A DNA stretch of 12,734 nt from an uncultured Clostridia bacterium (GCA_937888485.1 CALAQQ010000071.1:1-12734), one strand, 5' to 3'; shown: positions 4,013-12,401, counted from the stretch's first letter. Notes: generated by a model not told the origin, from the letters alone. Made by a program: numbers and translations.

Positions 4013-5680
4013 ATGACAAGATTTACAGCATTCTTTATTTCGATAATACTGTTTTTCATTTCATGCTTTACGCCCGCAACTCCTGAAGCAAAACCTGAGC
4101 AGGAGCTTTTACAACTCGGCGATATCTGCATTGACTACACACTTTCAGACAAGCTTTATGTTCTTGATTCATCAACATTCCAAAGCAAAGATGAACGTCA
4201 CATGGCGGTAGGTCTTCAGGGCGTTGTTGCAAAAACCGCTCCGCTCATATATATAGTCACAAATTCAGCAGATAATTATTATCTTGAAGAGATTGAAAAA
4301 AGCGGTATTGAACTTATACGCAAAGATGAAAACGGTGAAAATTGGACCGTCAAATCTCTTCTCAACAAATTCAAATCATACATAACCGATTCGGGTTATG
4401 TTCTTTACCGTGAAAGCGAAAAGGCAGAAGGTCTTAACGCCGCAACAAATCTTGCGGCTCTTTACGGATGGTTGCCCGTACCTGAAAGCCTGAAACAGCT
4501 TGCAGTTGATGCAGGTCTTTCTCTTAAAGAGGATTTTTCAGATGACACATACAACTTGGTTTTTCAGTGGAGTTTTTTTGAAAAACATAAGGATGAGTTC
4601 AATTATAACGCACTTGCCAGCCTTAAATATGAGGTAACGGGCATTCGTGACCTTGCAATTCAGCAAGGATTTTACACATTCTATATTGACGATAACGAAG
4701 ACACGACTCTTCTTCGCGGTCATGTTATGAAACATGCAGGAGATAACGTTCCCGTTCTCGGATGGGTTAAATACGAGGTTGCATTCGTTGAGCAGGCATC
4801 AAAAAACGGCAATATTGCACTCCCCTCAGATCACAGCCACAATAACAGTTACCTTGCTTCGTTCAGATATGATATTCCCGAACAAAAGCACAGTGTTACA
4901 AAGGAATACACAGACACAACCAAACATTACTGCGCAATCGTTTTCAGCGACGGCGACAATCTTCAATGGATTCAGAACGGATACAGCGAATATTATCAAA
5001 AACTTGCCCTCGAAAATCAGTTCCCCATAACATGGTCATTTCCGCCACTGCTCCAAGAATTTTCACCTATTACTGTCAAAAGAATATATTCCGATGCAAC
5101 TGAAAACGATTATTTCATGGCAGGTGTTTCGGGCGCAGGATATATTCATCCGACCGAATACCCCTTTGACGCTCTCGGAGGATTCACCGATTTAACCGCT
5201 TCCTCAATGATGAAGAGCAATCTTGAATATGTTCAGATTCTCGACGGCACTCCGGAAAATAAAATTGACGATAAAATCCTTACCGACAGACTTGAATACT
5301 ATGCAAGATACGATAACATCAAGGGCGGTGTTTTAAGCCTTGATCCAACAAGATATGAGGGCGGCAAGGGCATGATTTATTTCGTTAACGACAAGCCCTT
5401 TATCAGCTACCGTCTTTCTCTCTGGCATCCAGACGGCGAGGGTGCAAGCGTTACAAACGAATGGCTTGACGAGCAGGCAGCAACAGTCAATTTCTACCCC
5501 GCAGATATTAAATCAATCAACGGATACAGCGTTATCAATGTTCATCCGTGGACCGTCAGCATTGAAAATCTCGCATATTTCGTAAGTCAGCTTGACGAGG
5601 ACGTTGTTCTCGTAACGCTTGATGAGCTTATGGAAATGATTGACAAGAATATTCCTCACGAATATGCAAAACCGGAATAA
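4013..5680 (+). CDS. GxGYxYP-family putative glycoside hydrolase, lipoprotein, 555 aa
   Basis: The N-terminus is a hydrophobic signal (residues 4-17) ending in FISC, a likely lipobox with Cys18, followed by a Pro/Glu-rich linker. The protein is probably anchored on the outer face of the cytoplasmic membrane. The N-terminal half matches the GxGYxYP_N region in general layout. The signature SGAGYIHPTEYP (373-384) and SDGDNLQW (312-319) mark the C-terminal GxGYxYP domain, annotated as a putative glycoside hydrolase of unproven activity. Length fits the family. ATG 4013 has AAGGTGG 8 nt upstream. The gene is monocistronic, with its own promoter and a shared terminator downstream. Substrate unknown. 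The element's end lies directly upstream, so read-out from it is limited by the tRNA terminator. Confidence 0.85.
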   Translation: MTRFTAFFISIILFFISCFTPATPEAKPEQELLQLGDICIDYTLSDKLYVLDSSTFQSKDERHMAVGLQGVVAKTAPLIYIVTNSADNYYLEEIEKSGIELIRKDENGENWTVKSLLNKFKSYITDSGYVLYRESEKAEGLNAATNLAALYGWLPVPESLKQLAVDAGLSLKEDFSDDTYNLVFQWSFFEKHKDEFNYNALASLKYEVTGIRDLAIQQGFYTFYIDDNEDTTLLRGHVMKHAGDNVPVLGWVKYEVAFVEQASKNGNIALPSDHSHNNSYLASFRYDIPEQKHSVTKEYTDTTKHYCAIVFSDGDNLQWIQNGYSEYYQKLALENQFPITWSFPPLLQEFSPITVKRIYSDATENDYFMAGVSGAGYIHPTEYPFDALGGFTDLTASSMMKSNLEYVQILDGTPENKIDDKILTDRLEYYARYDNIKGGVLSLDPTRYEGGKGMIYFVNDKPFISYRLSLWHPDGEGASVTNEWLDEQAATVNFYPADIKSINGYSVINVHPWTVSIENLAYFVSQLDEDVVLVTLDELMEMIDKNIPHEYAKPE

Positions 5681-5681
5681 T

Positions 5682-5706
5682 AAAAACGGGCGGCTCAATG
5701 CCGCCC
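5682..5706. terminator. bidirectional terminator between convergent genes
   Basis: The 7-bp GC stem GGGCGGC-TCAAT-GCCGCCC (5688-5706) lies between two convergent genes. On the minus strand GTTTTT follows directly, a good terminator for 5713-6225. On the plus strand the T-tract is interrupted, so it is weaker for 4013-5680. Confidence 0.75.
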
Positions 5707-5712
5707 ATAATG

Positions 5713-6225
5713 TTATTTTGATTTGACAAACTTATAAATTATCGGCGGCAAAACACAGGCAACAATCAATACAGTGCAAAAAATAATATGCGCCTCAGAA
5801 AAGCCCGCAGGTCTTACATTTCCGTAGAACTCTCTGAAAAAGCCGTCAAAAACAGATAATGCAGGCATGGCCGGAATCAAAAACAGCAAAAGAATAAATG
5901 AAATATAATCCTCAAATCCAAGACCTAAATATTGATTTATCCAAAGAAAAAGAAACGCAACCGAAGGAACAACTAAAAATAAATATGAACCGAATAACAT
6001 TGCGTCTTTCGATTTTCTTTTGCAAACAACAGCAATGACAATCGAATACACAAGAAAGAGAAAAGGAAATATCAGAGTTATCAGTCTGCTTTCCGTGGGA
6101 AGATAAATATAGTCAACCAAAAAAGGCATTCTTCCTGCTGAAAAAACTCCCAAAGCCCAGACCGCAAGCGTTATTGCGGCGCCGAGAAAAAACTGTTTTG
6201 TGTCCGAATGTTTTTTATTTGCCAT
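5713..6225 (-). CDS. multi-pass membrane protein of unknown function, 170 aa
   Basis: Five hydrophobic segments are visible at about residues 12-30, 46-68, 75-96, 107-124 and 145-165, with basic patches after the second (KRKSK) and at both termini. The start ATG (6225) is preceded by GGAAAGGAGTGG, a strong ribosome binding site. There are no recognised domains or catalytic motifs. The gene is a single transcription unit, divergent from trmO and convergent with the lipoprotein gene. It is likely a small integral membrane protein of the cytoplasmic membrane. Family unknown to me. Confidence 0.82.
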   Translation of the reverse strand: MANKKHSDTKQFFLGAAITLAVWALGVFSAGRMPFLVDYIYLPTESRLITLIFPFLFLVYSIVIAVVCKRKSKDAMLFGSYLFLVVPSVAFLFLWINQYLGLGFEDYISFILLLFLIPAMPALSVFDGFFREFYGNVRPAGFSEAHIIFCTVLIVACVLPPIIYKFVKSK

Positions 6226-6331
6226 ATTACCACTCCTTTCCTTATCTTAACTATATCACGGCAAGAAATTTATTGTGTTACGGAAATATTAATATTGAAT
6301 TACAAATATTTACAAAACAAAAGGTGAAAAA

Positions 6332-7015
6332 ATGAAAACCGAAATAAATATCATAGCTCATATTCACACCGATTTTTCGTCAAAATTCGGTATACCCCGT
6401 CAGAGCGGACTTGTTGACGAGCTTGAAGCAACGATAGTTTTTGAACCCGAATACCGCAATCCCGATGCGCTGAGAGGCATTGAAGAATATTCGCATTTAT
6501 GGCTTCTGTGGCAGTTTTCGGAATGCATGGACAAGGAATGGACTCCGACGGTCAGACCGCCGAGACTCGGAGGCAACAAAAGAATGGGCGTTTTTGCAAC
6601 ACGCTCCCCTTTCAGACCTAATCCGATAGGTCTTTCAAGCGTAAGATTTCTCGGCATTGAAAAAACGGAAAAGTACGGTTATGTTCTTCGTGTTGCAGGT
6701 GCGGATTTGCTTGACGGCACTCCGATTTACGACATAAAGCCATATCTTCCCTACGTTGACTCACATCCCGAAGCAAGCAACGGCTTTGCACTTGATGAAA
6801 AGGATGGCAGACTTACCGTTGATTTTCCTGATGAGCTTTTAAATATGATTCCGAGCGAAAAGCAATCGGCATTGATTGCAGTCCTTGCGCAGGACCCCCG
6901 ACCCGGTTATCAGGATATTCCCGAAAGAATTTACGGAATAGAATTTGCGGGGTTTGACGTGAGATTCAAGGTTGAAAACTCTGTTTTATCAGTTATTGAA
7001 ATCAAAAACATATAA
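6332..7015 (+). CDS. trmO: tRNA (N6-threonylcarbamoyladenosine(37)-N6)-methyltransferase TrmO
   Basis: TrmO (formerly TsaA/YaeB) uses S-adenosylmethionine to methylate t6A37, known from E. coli on tRNA-Thr(GGU). Family motifs are clear: GIPRQSGL (20-27), YSHLWLLW (53-60), RPPRLGGNKRMGVFATRSPF (75-94) followed by RPNPIGLS (95-102), DLLDGTPIYDIKPYLPYVD (125-143) and the C-terminal DPRPGYQD (188-195). The 227-aa length is normal for the bacterial form with a C-terminal extension. AAAGGTG lies 6 nt before the ATG. The gene is monocistronic and ends in a strong bidirectional terminator. A tRNA-Thr(GGT) remnant lies 2.4 kb upstream, probably by coincidence. Confidence 0.95.
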   Translation: MKTEINIIAHIHTDFSSKFGIPRQSGLVDELEATIVFEPEYRNPDALRGIEEYSHLWLLWQFSECMDKEWTPTVRPPRLGGNKRMGVFATRSPFRPNPIGLSSVRFLGIEKTEKYGYVLRVAGADLLDGTPIYDIKPYLPYVDSHPEASNGFALDEKDGRLTVDFPDELLNMIPSEKQSALIAVLAQDPRPGYQDIPERIYGIEFAGFDVRFKVENSVLSVIEIKNI

Positions 7016-7046
7016 AAAAACCGAGGTTTTAAAGCCTCGGTTTTTT
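7014..7046. terminator. bidirectional terminator between trmO and the glycosidase operon
   Basis: CCGAGG (7021-7026) pairs with CCTCGG (7035-7040), and flanking runs AAAAAA and TTTTTT extend the stem to about 12 bp. There is a U-tract on both strands, so it serves both trmO and the convergent operon ending at 7048. Confidence 0.88.
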
Positions 7047-7047
7047 G

Positions 7048-8673
7048 TTACGGTTGCAGAACAATCGGATGGTCTTCACTGATATGCTCGATTGTTATAA
7101 AATTATTTCTCTTTGCATATGCCCACTTCATTCCGAACGCCTTACAAGCGCCGTCAACGGGCATATAAAGCTGACCTTCGTTGCCTCTGAAAACTTCCGC
7201 GCCGAGGTCAACATCGCCTTTATTTGTCACGGCAATACTGCTTCCTTCGGTGAAAGTAACTTCTCTTCCGTAGATTTTAAGAGTGACCTTTCCCTTTTCA
7301 CGGATATCTTCACCGCCTGCAAATCTTATCATAGTTGCAAAAGCGATATACCACTCGCCGTCTTTGCATACAGCGGGAGTTGACATATTGCAAAGAGCAA
7401 GATCGACACCTTTATAATACACTCTCGTTCTGCCTTCGCCGAAAACCGGAGCAACTCTGTAAGGTCTGATTTCGTCTTTTGATTTATCAATTGAGAATTC
7501 ATCAATGATTCTGCCGTCGTTAAGCTCGGAAATAATTGATATTTTATCGCCGTCAACCTCAACAAGAGCAAAAGAGGAAACCTGTTCCTCATGAGGATAG
7601 AAAGATGCGTGCCATACTTTGTCGGTTGTTTTTGTTCCGGGAGGATTGAAATTTGCGTTGCCGAGTTCATAATGAATCGTGCCCTGCGAGGGTCTGTCAA
7701 AAATCTCTTCGTTCTTTATAGGAAATGAACGGGAGAAGTTATGCTCATGACCCGAGAAAAGAATATCGAGCATTTCCATTGATTCGCGCATCATGGGATA
7801 ATCATCATCGTTTGCAAGGTTGGGACCTGCATAATAAACGGGGAAATGCTGAGTGCCGAGTTTCCAGGTTTTATCGCTTTTTGCAATATCTTCTATCGCC
7901 CATTCATTCATAAGCTCGGGTTCATTAACACCGAAAACATTGAAATGAACGTTGCCGTAATCAAATGAATAAATTTCCGTCTGCCAACCCTCAGGACCGT
8001 TCTTTGGATATGAATATTCAAGCTGGGTATTGAAAAACTCAGCGGGCTCGGCATAGTATCTGTTAACCTCGTTGGGAAAATAATGCTCAAAGCCTCTGTT
8101 ATCATGGTTTCCGCAGGTCATCATATAGGGCAGATGCTCCATGATACCTTCCATACCCTCAAACATTGCGTTCCACTGAATTTCATGCTGACCGCAGTTT
8201 GTATTGTCGCCTGCGGTCAGAATAAACTTTACATCGGGGTATTTTGCGAGAATATCTTTGAGGAACTTGTTGAGAGTTGAATAATCGGGATTATAATGGT
8301 CGTTATCCTTTTGGTGGTCGGAAATCGCAATAAATCTGAACTTTGTGAGGTTTTCTTCCTCGGTATCAAACCAATATTCTTTGCTTCTGTTTTCCGCACT
8401 TCCGCAGGTATAATAATATCTTGTTCCGGGTTTCAGATCTGACGGAGTTGCCCAGAAAATATTGCTCGTGTTGACATCACTCTTGAACGGCTTCACGATT
8501 GCGTCCGCACGCTTTTTTTCTCCGTCTTTTTCGTAATACTCAACGTAACCTTCGGTAACATCAAGGCTTGAACGCCACGTTACCGTCATTGAGGTTTTGG
8601 CATCTCCCGAAATGCTGACCATAATATGGTCGGGCTTTTCGGTTGCAAATCTGTAATTGGGTGTTCTTTCCAT
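7048..8673 (-). CDS. purple-acid-phosphatase-type metallophosphoesterase, 541 aa
   Basis: An N-terminal fibronectin-III-like domain of the purple acid phosphatase type (about 14-105) precedes a calcineurin-like metallophosphoesterase core. Metal-ligand motifs are all present: SDH (118-120), GDN (155-157), GNHD (188-191), H276 in TQHFP and GHEH (308-311). A C-terminal stretch (about 495-541, with LYMPVDGACKAFG) resembles the copper-amine-oxidase-like N-terminal domain found in Clostridia surface proteins. There is no signal peptide, so as written it would be cytoplasmic, which is odd for that domain set. The start at 8673 follows AAGGTG, 2 nt after the GH27 gene's stop. It probably hydrolyses phosphomonoesters or diesters released in glycan breakdown; the substrate is inferred only from context. 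Confidence 0.88.
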   Translation of the reverse strand: MERTPNYRFATEKPDHIMVSISGDAKTSMTVTWRSSLDVTEGYVEYYEKDGEKKRADAIVKPFKSDVNTSNIFWATPSDLKPGTRYYYTCGSAENRSKEYWFDTEEENLTKFRFIAISDHQKDNDHYNPDYSTLNKFLKDILAKYPDVKFILTAGDNTNCGQHEIQWNAMFEGMEGIMEHLPYMMTCGNHDNRGFEHYFPNEVNRYYAEPAEFFNTQLEYSYPKNGPEGWQTEIYSFDYGNVHFNVFGVNEPELMNEWAIEDIAKSDKTWKLGTQHFPVYYAGPNLANDDDYPMMRESMEMLDILFSGHEHNFSRSFPIKNEEIFDRPSQGTIHYELGNANFNPPGTKTTDKVWHASFYPHEEQVSSFALVEVDGDKISIISELNDGRIIDEFSIDKSKDEIRPYRVAPVFGEGRTRVYYKGVDLALCNMSTPAVCKDGEWYIAFATMIRFAGGEDIREKGKVTLKIYGREVTFTEGSSIAVTNKGDVDLGAEVFRGNEGQLYMPVDGACKAFGMKWAYAKRNNFITIEHISEDHPIVLQP

Positions 8674-8675
8674 AA

Positions 8676-9983
8676 TTATTTCACCTTGATTTTAAATAAT
8701 CTTGCACCGTGGGAATTGACTTCTGCCGAAAATTCACCGTCGGTTACCGCATATTCTTCATGCTTCCACATATCCCATACGGAATAATTTATACCGCCGA
8801 TCGCAATATCGTTGATATCAAATTTTATGTTTCTGACTTTATCATCGGTATTGAAAAGAGCAACATATTTACAGTTTTCACCCTTTGAAGTCCAGATAAT
8901 TTCGCCCTTGCCGTCGGTTTCGTTTCTGCTGAACTGTCTTGCACCGCTTGAGTTTTTGAGCATATCGATAAGCTCTCTGTTCTGAAGAAGAGAAAGAGTG
9001 AACTCATCGTTTTCACGCATTTCAGCACCTATCATGAGCGGTGAACGGAAAATTCCCCAAAGAGTCATCATCGTTATCTGCTCATCATGAGTAAAACGGG
9101 TATATCTGTTTCTGTACTTTTCGAGCTCTTCGGTCTTCTGAATCCTGCCTATGGGAAGCATATCACAATCGGGCCATGCACCCGGCTGAACATATTCCTG
9201 CCATGCATAGCAACGCTCAAACATTGCATGAAGCTTGCTCCATTCATCCCAGAAATCGCCCGTCATTCTCCAGAGATTTGCGTTTGCGGCAAGATGTTCA
9301 TGCTCCCATACGGGTGCGGGACCGGGTGAAAGGCTGAGAACCATATCTCTGCCGCACTTATCAATTGCTTTGCGGAGCATTTCAATTTCTTCTCTGCCCG
9401 AATAAGGCTTATCAGGCCACATCTCTGTATTGGCAATATCATCGCATTTGATGTAGTCGACACCCCACTCGGCATAAAGTTCAAAAATGGAATCGTAATA
9501 TTCCTGCGCGCCCTTTTTATGAGTTTCAAGACCGTACATATCGGGATTCCACGGACAAATTGACGAAGGCTTTGCAATATCTTTTGCAGTGACGCCTTCA
9601 CACTTGATTTTAGTATTCATGTGTGCAGCCTGTCTGGGAATGCCTCTCATGATATGAATACCGAATTTAAGCCCGAGTGAGTGGATATAATCAGCAATAG
9701 GTTTGAAGCCTTTTCCGCCTGCTGAGGAAGGAAATCTTTCAACAGAGGGAATAAGGCGTGAATATTCATCCATGCAAAGGGGCGCAAAATAGTGGTAATA
9801 AAAGCTGTCGGCTGTCGGTTCTGACCACTGAATATCGCAGACAACATATTCCCAACCGTAATCCTTAAGATGCTCAGCCATATAGTCGGCATTTGCAAGA
9901 AGCTGTTCCTCGTTAACGGCAGCACCGTAGCAGTCCCAACTGTTCCAACCCATGGGAGGAGTGGGGGCAAGTCTTTTGTGCAT
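8676..9983 (-). CDS. GH27 alpha-galactosidase-family glycosidase, 435 aa
   Basis: A clan-D TIM-barrel glycosidase. PPMGWNSWD (9-17) is the family opening. YVVCDIQW (46-53) is the second strand motif. YIKCDDI (177-183) carries the likely nucleophile Asp181, and WRMTGDFWD (238-246) the likely acid/base Asp243. A beta-sandwich C-terminal domain follows from about residue 340. GH27 enzymes retain configuration and release terminal alpha-galactose, alpha-N-acetylgalactosamine or beta-L-arabinopyranose; which one applies cannot be told. No signal peptide, so it probably acts on imported oligosaccharides. The segment between the second motif and the nucleophile (about 110-150, with two extra Cys) looks atypical for GH27. 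AAGGAAAG supports ATG 9983, 2 nt after the methylase gene's stop: third gene of the operon. Confidence 0.92.
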   Translation of the reverse strand: MHKRLAPTPPMGWNSWDCYGAAVNEEQLLANADYMAEHLKDYGWEYVVCDIQWSEPTADSFYYHYFAPLCMDEYSRLIPSVERFPSSAGGKGFKPIADYIHSLGLKFGIHIMRGIPRQAAHMNTKIKCEGVTAKDIAKPSSICPWNPDMYGLETHKKGAQEYYDSIFELYAEWGVDYIKCDDIANTEMWPDKPYSGREEIEMLRKAIDKCGRDMVLSLSPGPAPVWEHEHLAANANLWRMTGDFWDEWSKLHAMFERCYAWQEYVQPGAWPDCDMLPIGRIQKTEELEKYRNRYTRFTHDEQITMMTLWGIFRSPLMIGAEMRENDEFTLSLLQNRELIDMLKNSSGARQFSRNETDGKGEIIWTSKGENCKYVALFNTDDKVRNIKFDINDIAIGGINYSVWDMWKHEEYAVTDGEFSAEVNSHGARLFKIKVK

Positions 9984-9985
9984 AA

Positions 9986-10810
9986 TTATCTTTCCTTTCG
10001 ATAAACTCTTATCTCAAACTCTGCCTGAGTTTCGAGATAGTCAAGATTATTTATTTTTTGTTGGTCTTCAATTCCTGTTTTATAATAATAAGGTGTCATT
10101 TTGAAAAGGCTCTGTATCATTTCATTGGAATTCATCAGAAACTGTGTTTTGGTCTGACAAGTTTTAACACAGCTGAAGCCGTCAATTTCCGTATCGGGAA
10201 CATCGTTGAGATAAGGCTTTTCATATATTGCGGCTTTCAGTCCGAAAAGATGCTTTTCAAGCGGAATTATCTTTATAAGATAACCTCCTGTTTTCAGAAC
10301 ACGGTGAAATTCTCCGTCTGCATCGGGTGAAAAGATATTCAGCACCGCATCGAAGCGTTCGTCGGCAAACGGCAAATCAAAAAGACTTGCAACGGCGAGA
10401 GGAATTCCGCTTTTCCTTTTTGAGGCATATTCAAGCGCATCCTTCGAAATATCAACGCCCGAAACAAAAATCTCTTTTCCTTTTTCGGAATAATACTGCT
10501 TCAGACCCGATGAATAATAACATTCACCGCAGCCCGCATCGAGAAAATCTCTGCCGTCGGGAAGATATTTTTCGCAGATTTCACACAGTTCATCACGCAG
10601 AAAACCGTAATAACCCGAATCGAGGAAATCGCGTCTTGCCCTGACCATGAGGCGGTCGTCGCCGTGGCGTTTTGCGGAGGATTTCTGCGACTGCAACAAA
10701 TTCACATAGCCGAATTTTGACTTATCGAAACAATGCCCCTTTTCACAGCGGTAAAGCCTTTCTTCTTCTGAAAGCTCTTTTTTGCATACGGGACAAATAA
10801 AATTTATCAT
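9986..10810 (-). CDS. rlmA: RlmA-family 23S rRNA (guanine-N1)-methyltransferase
   Basis: A zinc ribbon with Cys6, Cys9, Cys22 and His26 (CPVC and CEKGHCF) is followed by the family linker KRHGDDRLMVRARRDFLDSG (48-67) and a class I methyltransferase fold. The SAM-binding glycine motif is FLDAGCGEC (89-97), and FDAVLNIFSP forms motif IV. The 274-aa length is typical. RlmA(I) methylates G745 and RlmA(II) G748 of 23S rRNA helix 35. The Gram-positive context favours the second type, which in some bacteria contributes to tylosin resistance; which base is modified here is not certain. ATG 10810 overlaps the preceding stop (ATGA), so it is translationally coupled. It is an unexpected member of a carbohydrate operon. 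Confidence 0.87.
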   Translation of the reverse strand: MINFICPVCKKELSEEERLYRCEKGHCFDKSKFGYVNLLQSQKSSAKRHGDDRLMVRARRDFLDSGYYGFLRDELCEICEKYLPDGRDFLDAGCGECYYSSGLKQYYSEKGKEIFVSGVDISKDALEYASKRKSGIPLAVASLFDLPFADERFDAVLNIFSPDADGEFHRVLKTGGYLIKIIPLEKHLFGLKAAIYEKPYLNDVPDTEIDGFSCVKTCQTKTQFLMNSNEMIQSLFKMTPYYYKTGIEDQQKINNLDYLETQAEFEIRVYRKER

Positions 10811-11673
10811 TTCTTAACCCTGTATTTCTCAATTTTTTTCATCATTGATCTGCCGACGTCATGCATGAATCTTTCGCATGCGGGAAGCAAATCATCTGGG
10901 AAGCCGTGGAGAAAACGGTCCGCTTCATACGTAAAATTACCCTTATAGTCGATTTCTCCGAGTGCGTGAAGAATATCGTCCCAATCCATTTCCATCATAT
11001 AGGGAAGAGTGTGGCTGTCATTAAAATTATCGTTATCATGGATATGAAGGCAACCGAGTCTGCCGTCCATCTGACGAATCATTGCGCCCGCATTATCGCC
11101 GACAAGACCGCAATGACCGAGGTCAAGGCAAGCGGTGAAATTATCGGGATTCAGAGCGTCAACGTATCGGTTGAAATCCTCTGCAACGGAGCAAACGTTG
11201 GGAACGATTTTGTTAAGCTTATTATCCCATCCCCACATATTTTCGAGCGCAATTTTAACGCCGTATTCCTTGGCATAAGGTTCGAGAGAATGATAAAGCT
11301 CCATGTTACGCTCAAACTGGTCTGAGCTGAACTGCACGGGATGAACAACGCAGATTTTTGCATCGAGAATGCCTGAAATTTCAAGCGCTCTCTTGAGCTT
11401 TTCAAAAATCTGTACGGTATATTCACTGTCAAATTCCTTTGCGCTGGGGAAAGGTGCATGAGCCTGCTCAAAGGTTACACCGTAATAATCGGCAATCTTC
11501 TTCAATGCATTAATGTGGTTTTTATAAGCTGACGTGTTGAGCACGTCGTTATCATCGTCCATTTTGAACATGGAATAGTCTATTCCGTCAAAACCGCTTT
11601 CGCAGATAATACGAACTGCCTCGGCATCTCCGAGACGTTCGGAGATTCTTTCCGTCTGATTAACAAGCTTCAT
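10807..11673 (-). CDS. sugar phosphate isomerase/epimerase family protein (AP endonuclease 2 fold), 288 aa
   Basis: A TIM barrel of the xylose-isomerase-like / AP_endonuc_2 family. Candidate metal and catalytic residues are visible: H72 (QAHAP), H111 (VVHPV), E144 (IALEN), D184 and H187 (DLGH), H210/H212 (LHIHDND) and E250 (TYEAD). Its relatives isomerise or epimerise sugars, inositols or tagatose-type substrates in the cytoplasm. The exact reaction is not determined. ATG 11673 follows a full AGGAGG and is the first gene of the four-gene operon. It is divergent from a TetR regulator across GTTAAC palindromes. Together with the GH27 enzyme it suggests use of a galactose-like or inositol-like glycoside. 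Confidence 0.86.
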   Translation of the reverse strand: MKLVNQTERISERLGDAEAVRIICESGFDGIDYSMFKMDDDNDVLNTSAYKNHINALKKIADYYGVTFEQAHAPFPSAKEFDSEYTVQIFEKLKRALEISGILDAKICVVHPVQFSSDQFERNMELYHSLEPYAKEYGVKIALENMWGWDNKLNKIVPNVCSVAEDFNRYVDALNPDNFTACLDLGHCGLVGDNAGAMIRQMDGRLGCLHIHDNDNFNDSHTLPYMMEMDWDDILHALGEIDYKGNFTYEADRFLHGFPDDLLPACERFMHDVGRSMMKKIEKYRVKK

Positions 11674-11705
11674 ATATTTGCCTCCTATTATAAGGTCATG
11701 AGAAC

Positions 11706-11734
11706 ATTATAACAGTTAACTCTCTTTTCTACAA
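11706..11734 (-). promoter_or_regulatory. promoter of the glycosidase operon
   Basis: On the minus strand TTGTAG (11734-11729) and a consensus TATAAT (11711-11706) are 17 bp apart. The spacer contains a GTTAAC palindrome (11715-11720), a likely repressor target. The -35 is poor, which suits a regulated promoter. Confidence 0.5.
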
Positions 11735-11749
11735 GTTATTGTTAACAAT
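11715..11749. promoter_or_regulatory. candidate TetR operators (two GTTAAC palindromes)
   Basis: GTTAAC occurs at 11715-11720 and inside the perfect 12-bp palindrome ATTGTTAACAAT at 11738-11749; the cores are 26 bp apart. Both lie between the divergent TetR gene and the operon. One is within the operon promoter; the other is just upstream of the -35 of both promoters. Binding by the 11821 product is inferred from position. Confidence 0.5.
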
Positions 11750-11756
11750 TTTTTAA

Positions 11757-11785
11757 TTGACTTTTAAATAAAAATATATTAAATT
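11757..11785 (+). promoter_or_regulatory. promoter of the TetR gene
   Basis: TTGACT (11757-11762) and TAAATT (11780-11785) are 17 bp apart. The -10 is only a moderate match in a very AT-rich stretch, so its exact position is uncertain. Confidence 0.4.
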
Positions 11786-11820
11786 ATTATCATTGGGAAA
11801 TTATAAAGGGGAGAAAGAAT

Positions 11821-12396
11821 ATGGCTAAAGCAGAATACAGAAGTTCAATACGTTCAAAAAACCTTATCAAAAAGGCTTTGGCTAAGCTGATTCACGAAAA
11901 GGATATAGCAAAAATCACTGTTTCGGATATTATCAGAGAAGCCGATATAAGCCGCGGCACATTCTATGCTCATTTTTCAGATGTCAATTCTGTTGTCACA
12001 CAGATTGAAAGCGAAGAAATGAACAGTCTTATGGATTTTGTTGATAAATACGGTTTTGAAAATATCAGCAAAACACCAAACAACTTCATTGCCGTCATAT
12101 GCGAATATATGATGCGTGATATGGAGTATTACCGTATGCTTGCAATGTCAAACATACTCAACAACTTTATCTGGCGTCTTGTAAATGTTTACTATGAAAA
12201 ACTGCTTGAGATAGTTTTGTCACTCAGACAGGATATTGACAGAAACGAAGCTGAAACTTACCTTATTTATATCACCTCAGGTGCAAAAACAGCTATTCTC
12301 AGCTGGCTCAACGGTGAAATAAAGTGTACCCCGGAAGAAATCGGCGAAAGACTCGGAAAGCTTATCAAACTGTCACAGACTTATTTTGAAAGATAA
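11821..12396 (+). CDS. TetR/AcrR-family transcriptional regulator, 191 aa
   Basis: The N-terminal DNA-binding domain is clear. ITVSDIIREADISRGTFYAH (32-51) spans the helix-turn-helix with the typical SRGTFYAHF recognition helix. The helical C-terminal half (about 75-188) resembles the TetR_C_7 type of small Clostridia and lactobacilli regulators such as DhaS, with SWLNGEIKCTPEEIGERLGK near the end. The ligand is unknown. ATG 11821 has GGGGAG 7 nt upstream. The gene is divergent from the sugar isomerase / glycosidase operon and ends in a strong terminator. It probably represses that operon and itself, relieved by a sugar or glycoside-derived ligand; this is inferred from arrangement. Confidence 0.92.
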   Translation: MAKAEYRSSIRSKNLIKKALAKLIHEKDIAKITVSDIIREADISRGTFYAHFSDVNSVVTQIESEEMNSLMDFVDKYGFENISKTPNNFIAVICEYMMRDMEYYRMLAMSNILNNFIWRLVNVYYEKLLEIVLSLRQDIDRNEAETYLIYITSGAKTAILSWLNGEIKCTPEEIGERLGKLIKLSQTYFER

Positions 12397-12401
12397 TAAA
12401 A

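Noticed and set aside
4734..5030. 98-aa plus frame inside the lipoprotein gene
   Set aside because: Out-of-frame shadow of a well-supported gene without its own ribosome binding site.
10327..11325. Long plus-strand frames opposite rlmA and the isomerase (10327-10644, 10861-11325)
   Set aside because: Antisense shadows of genes with clear family motifs. No start signals.
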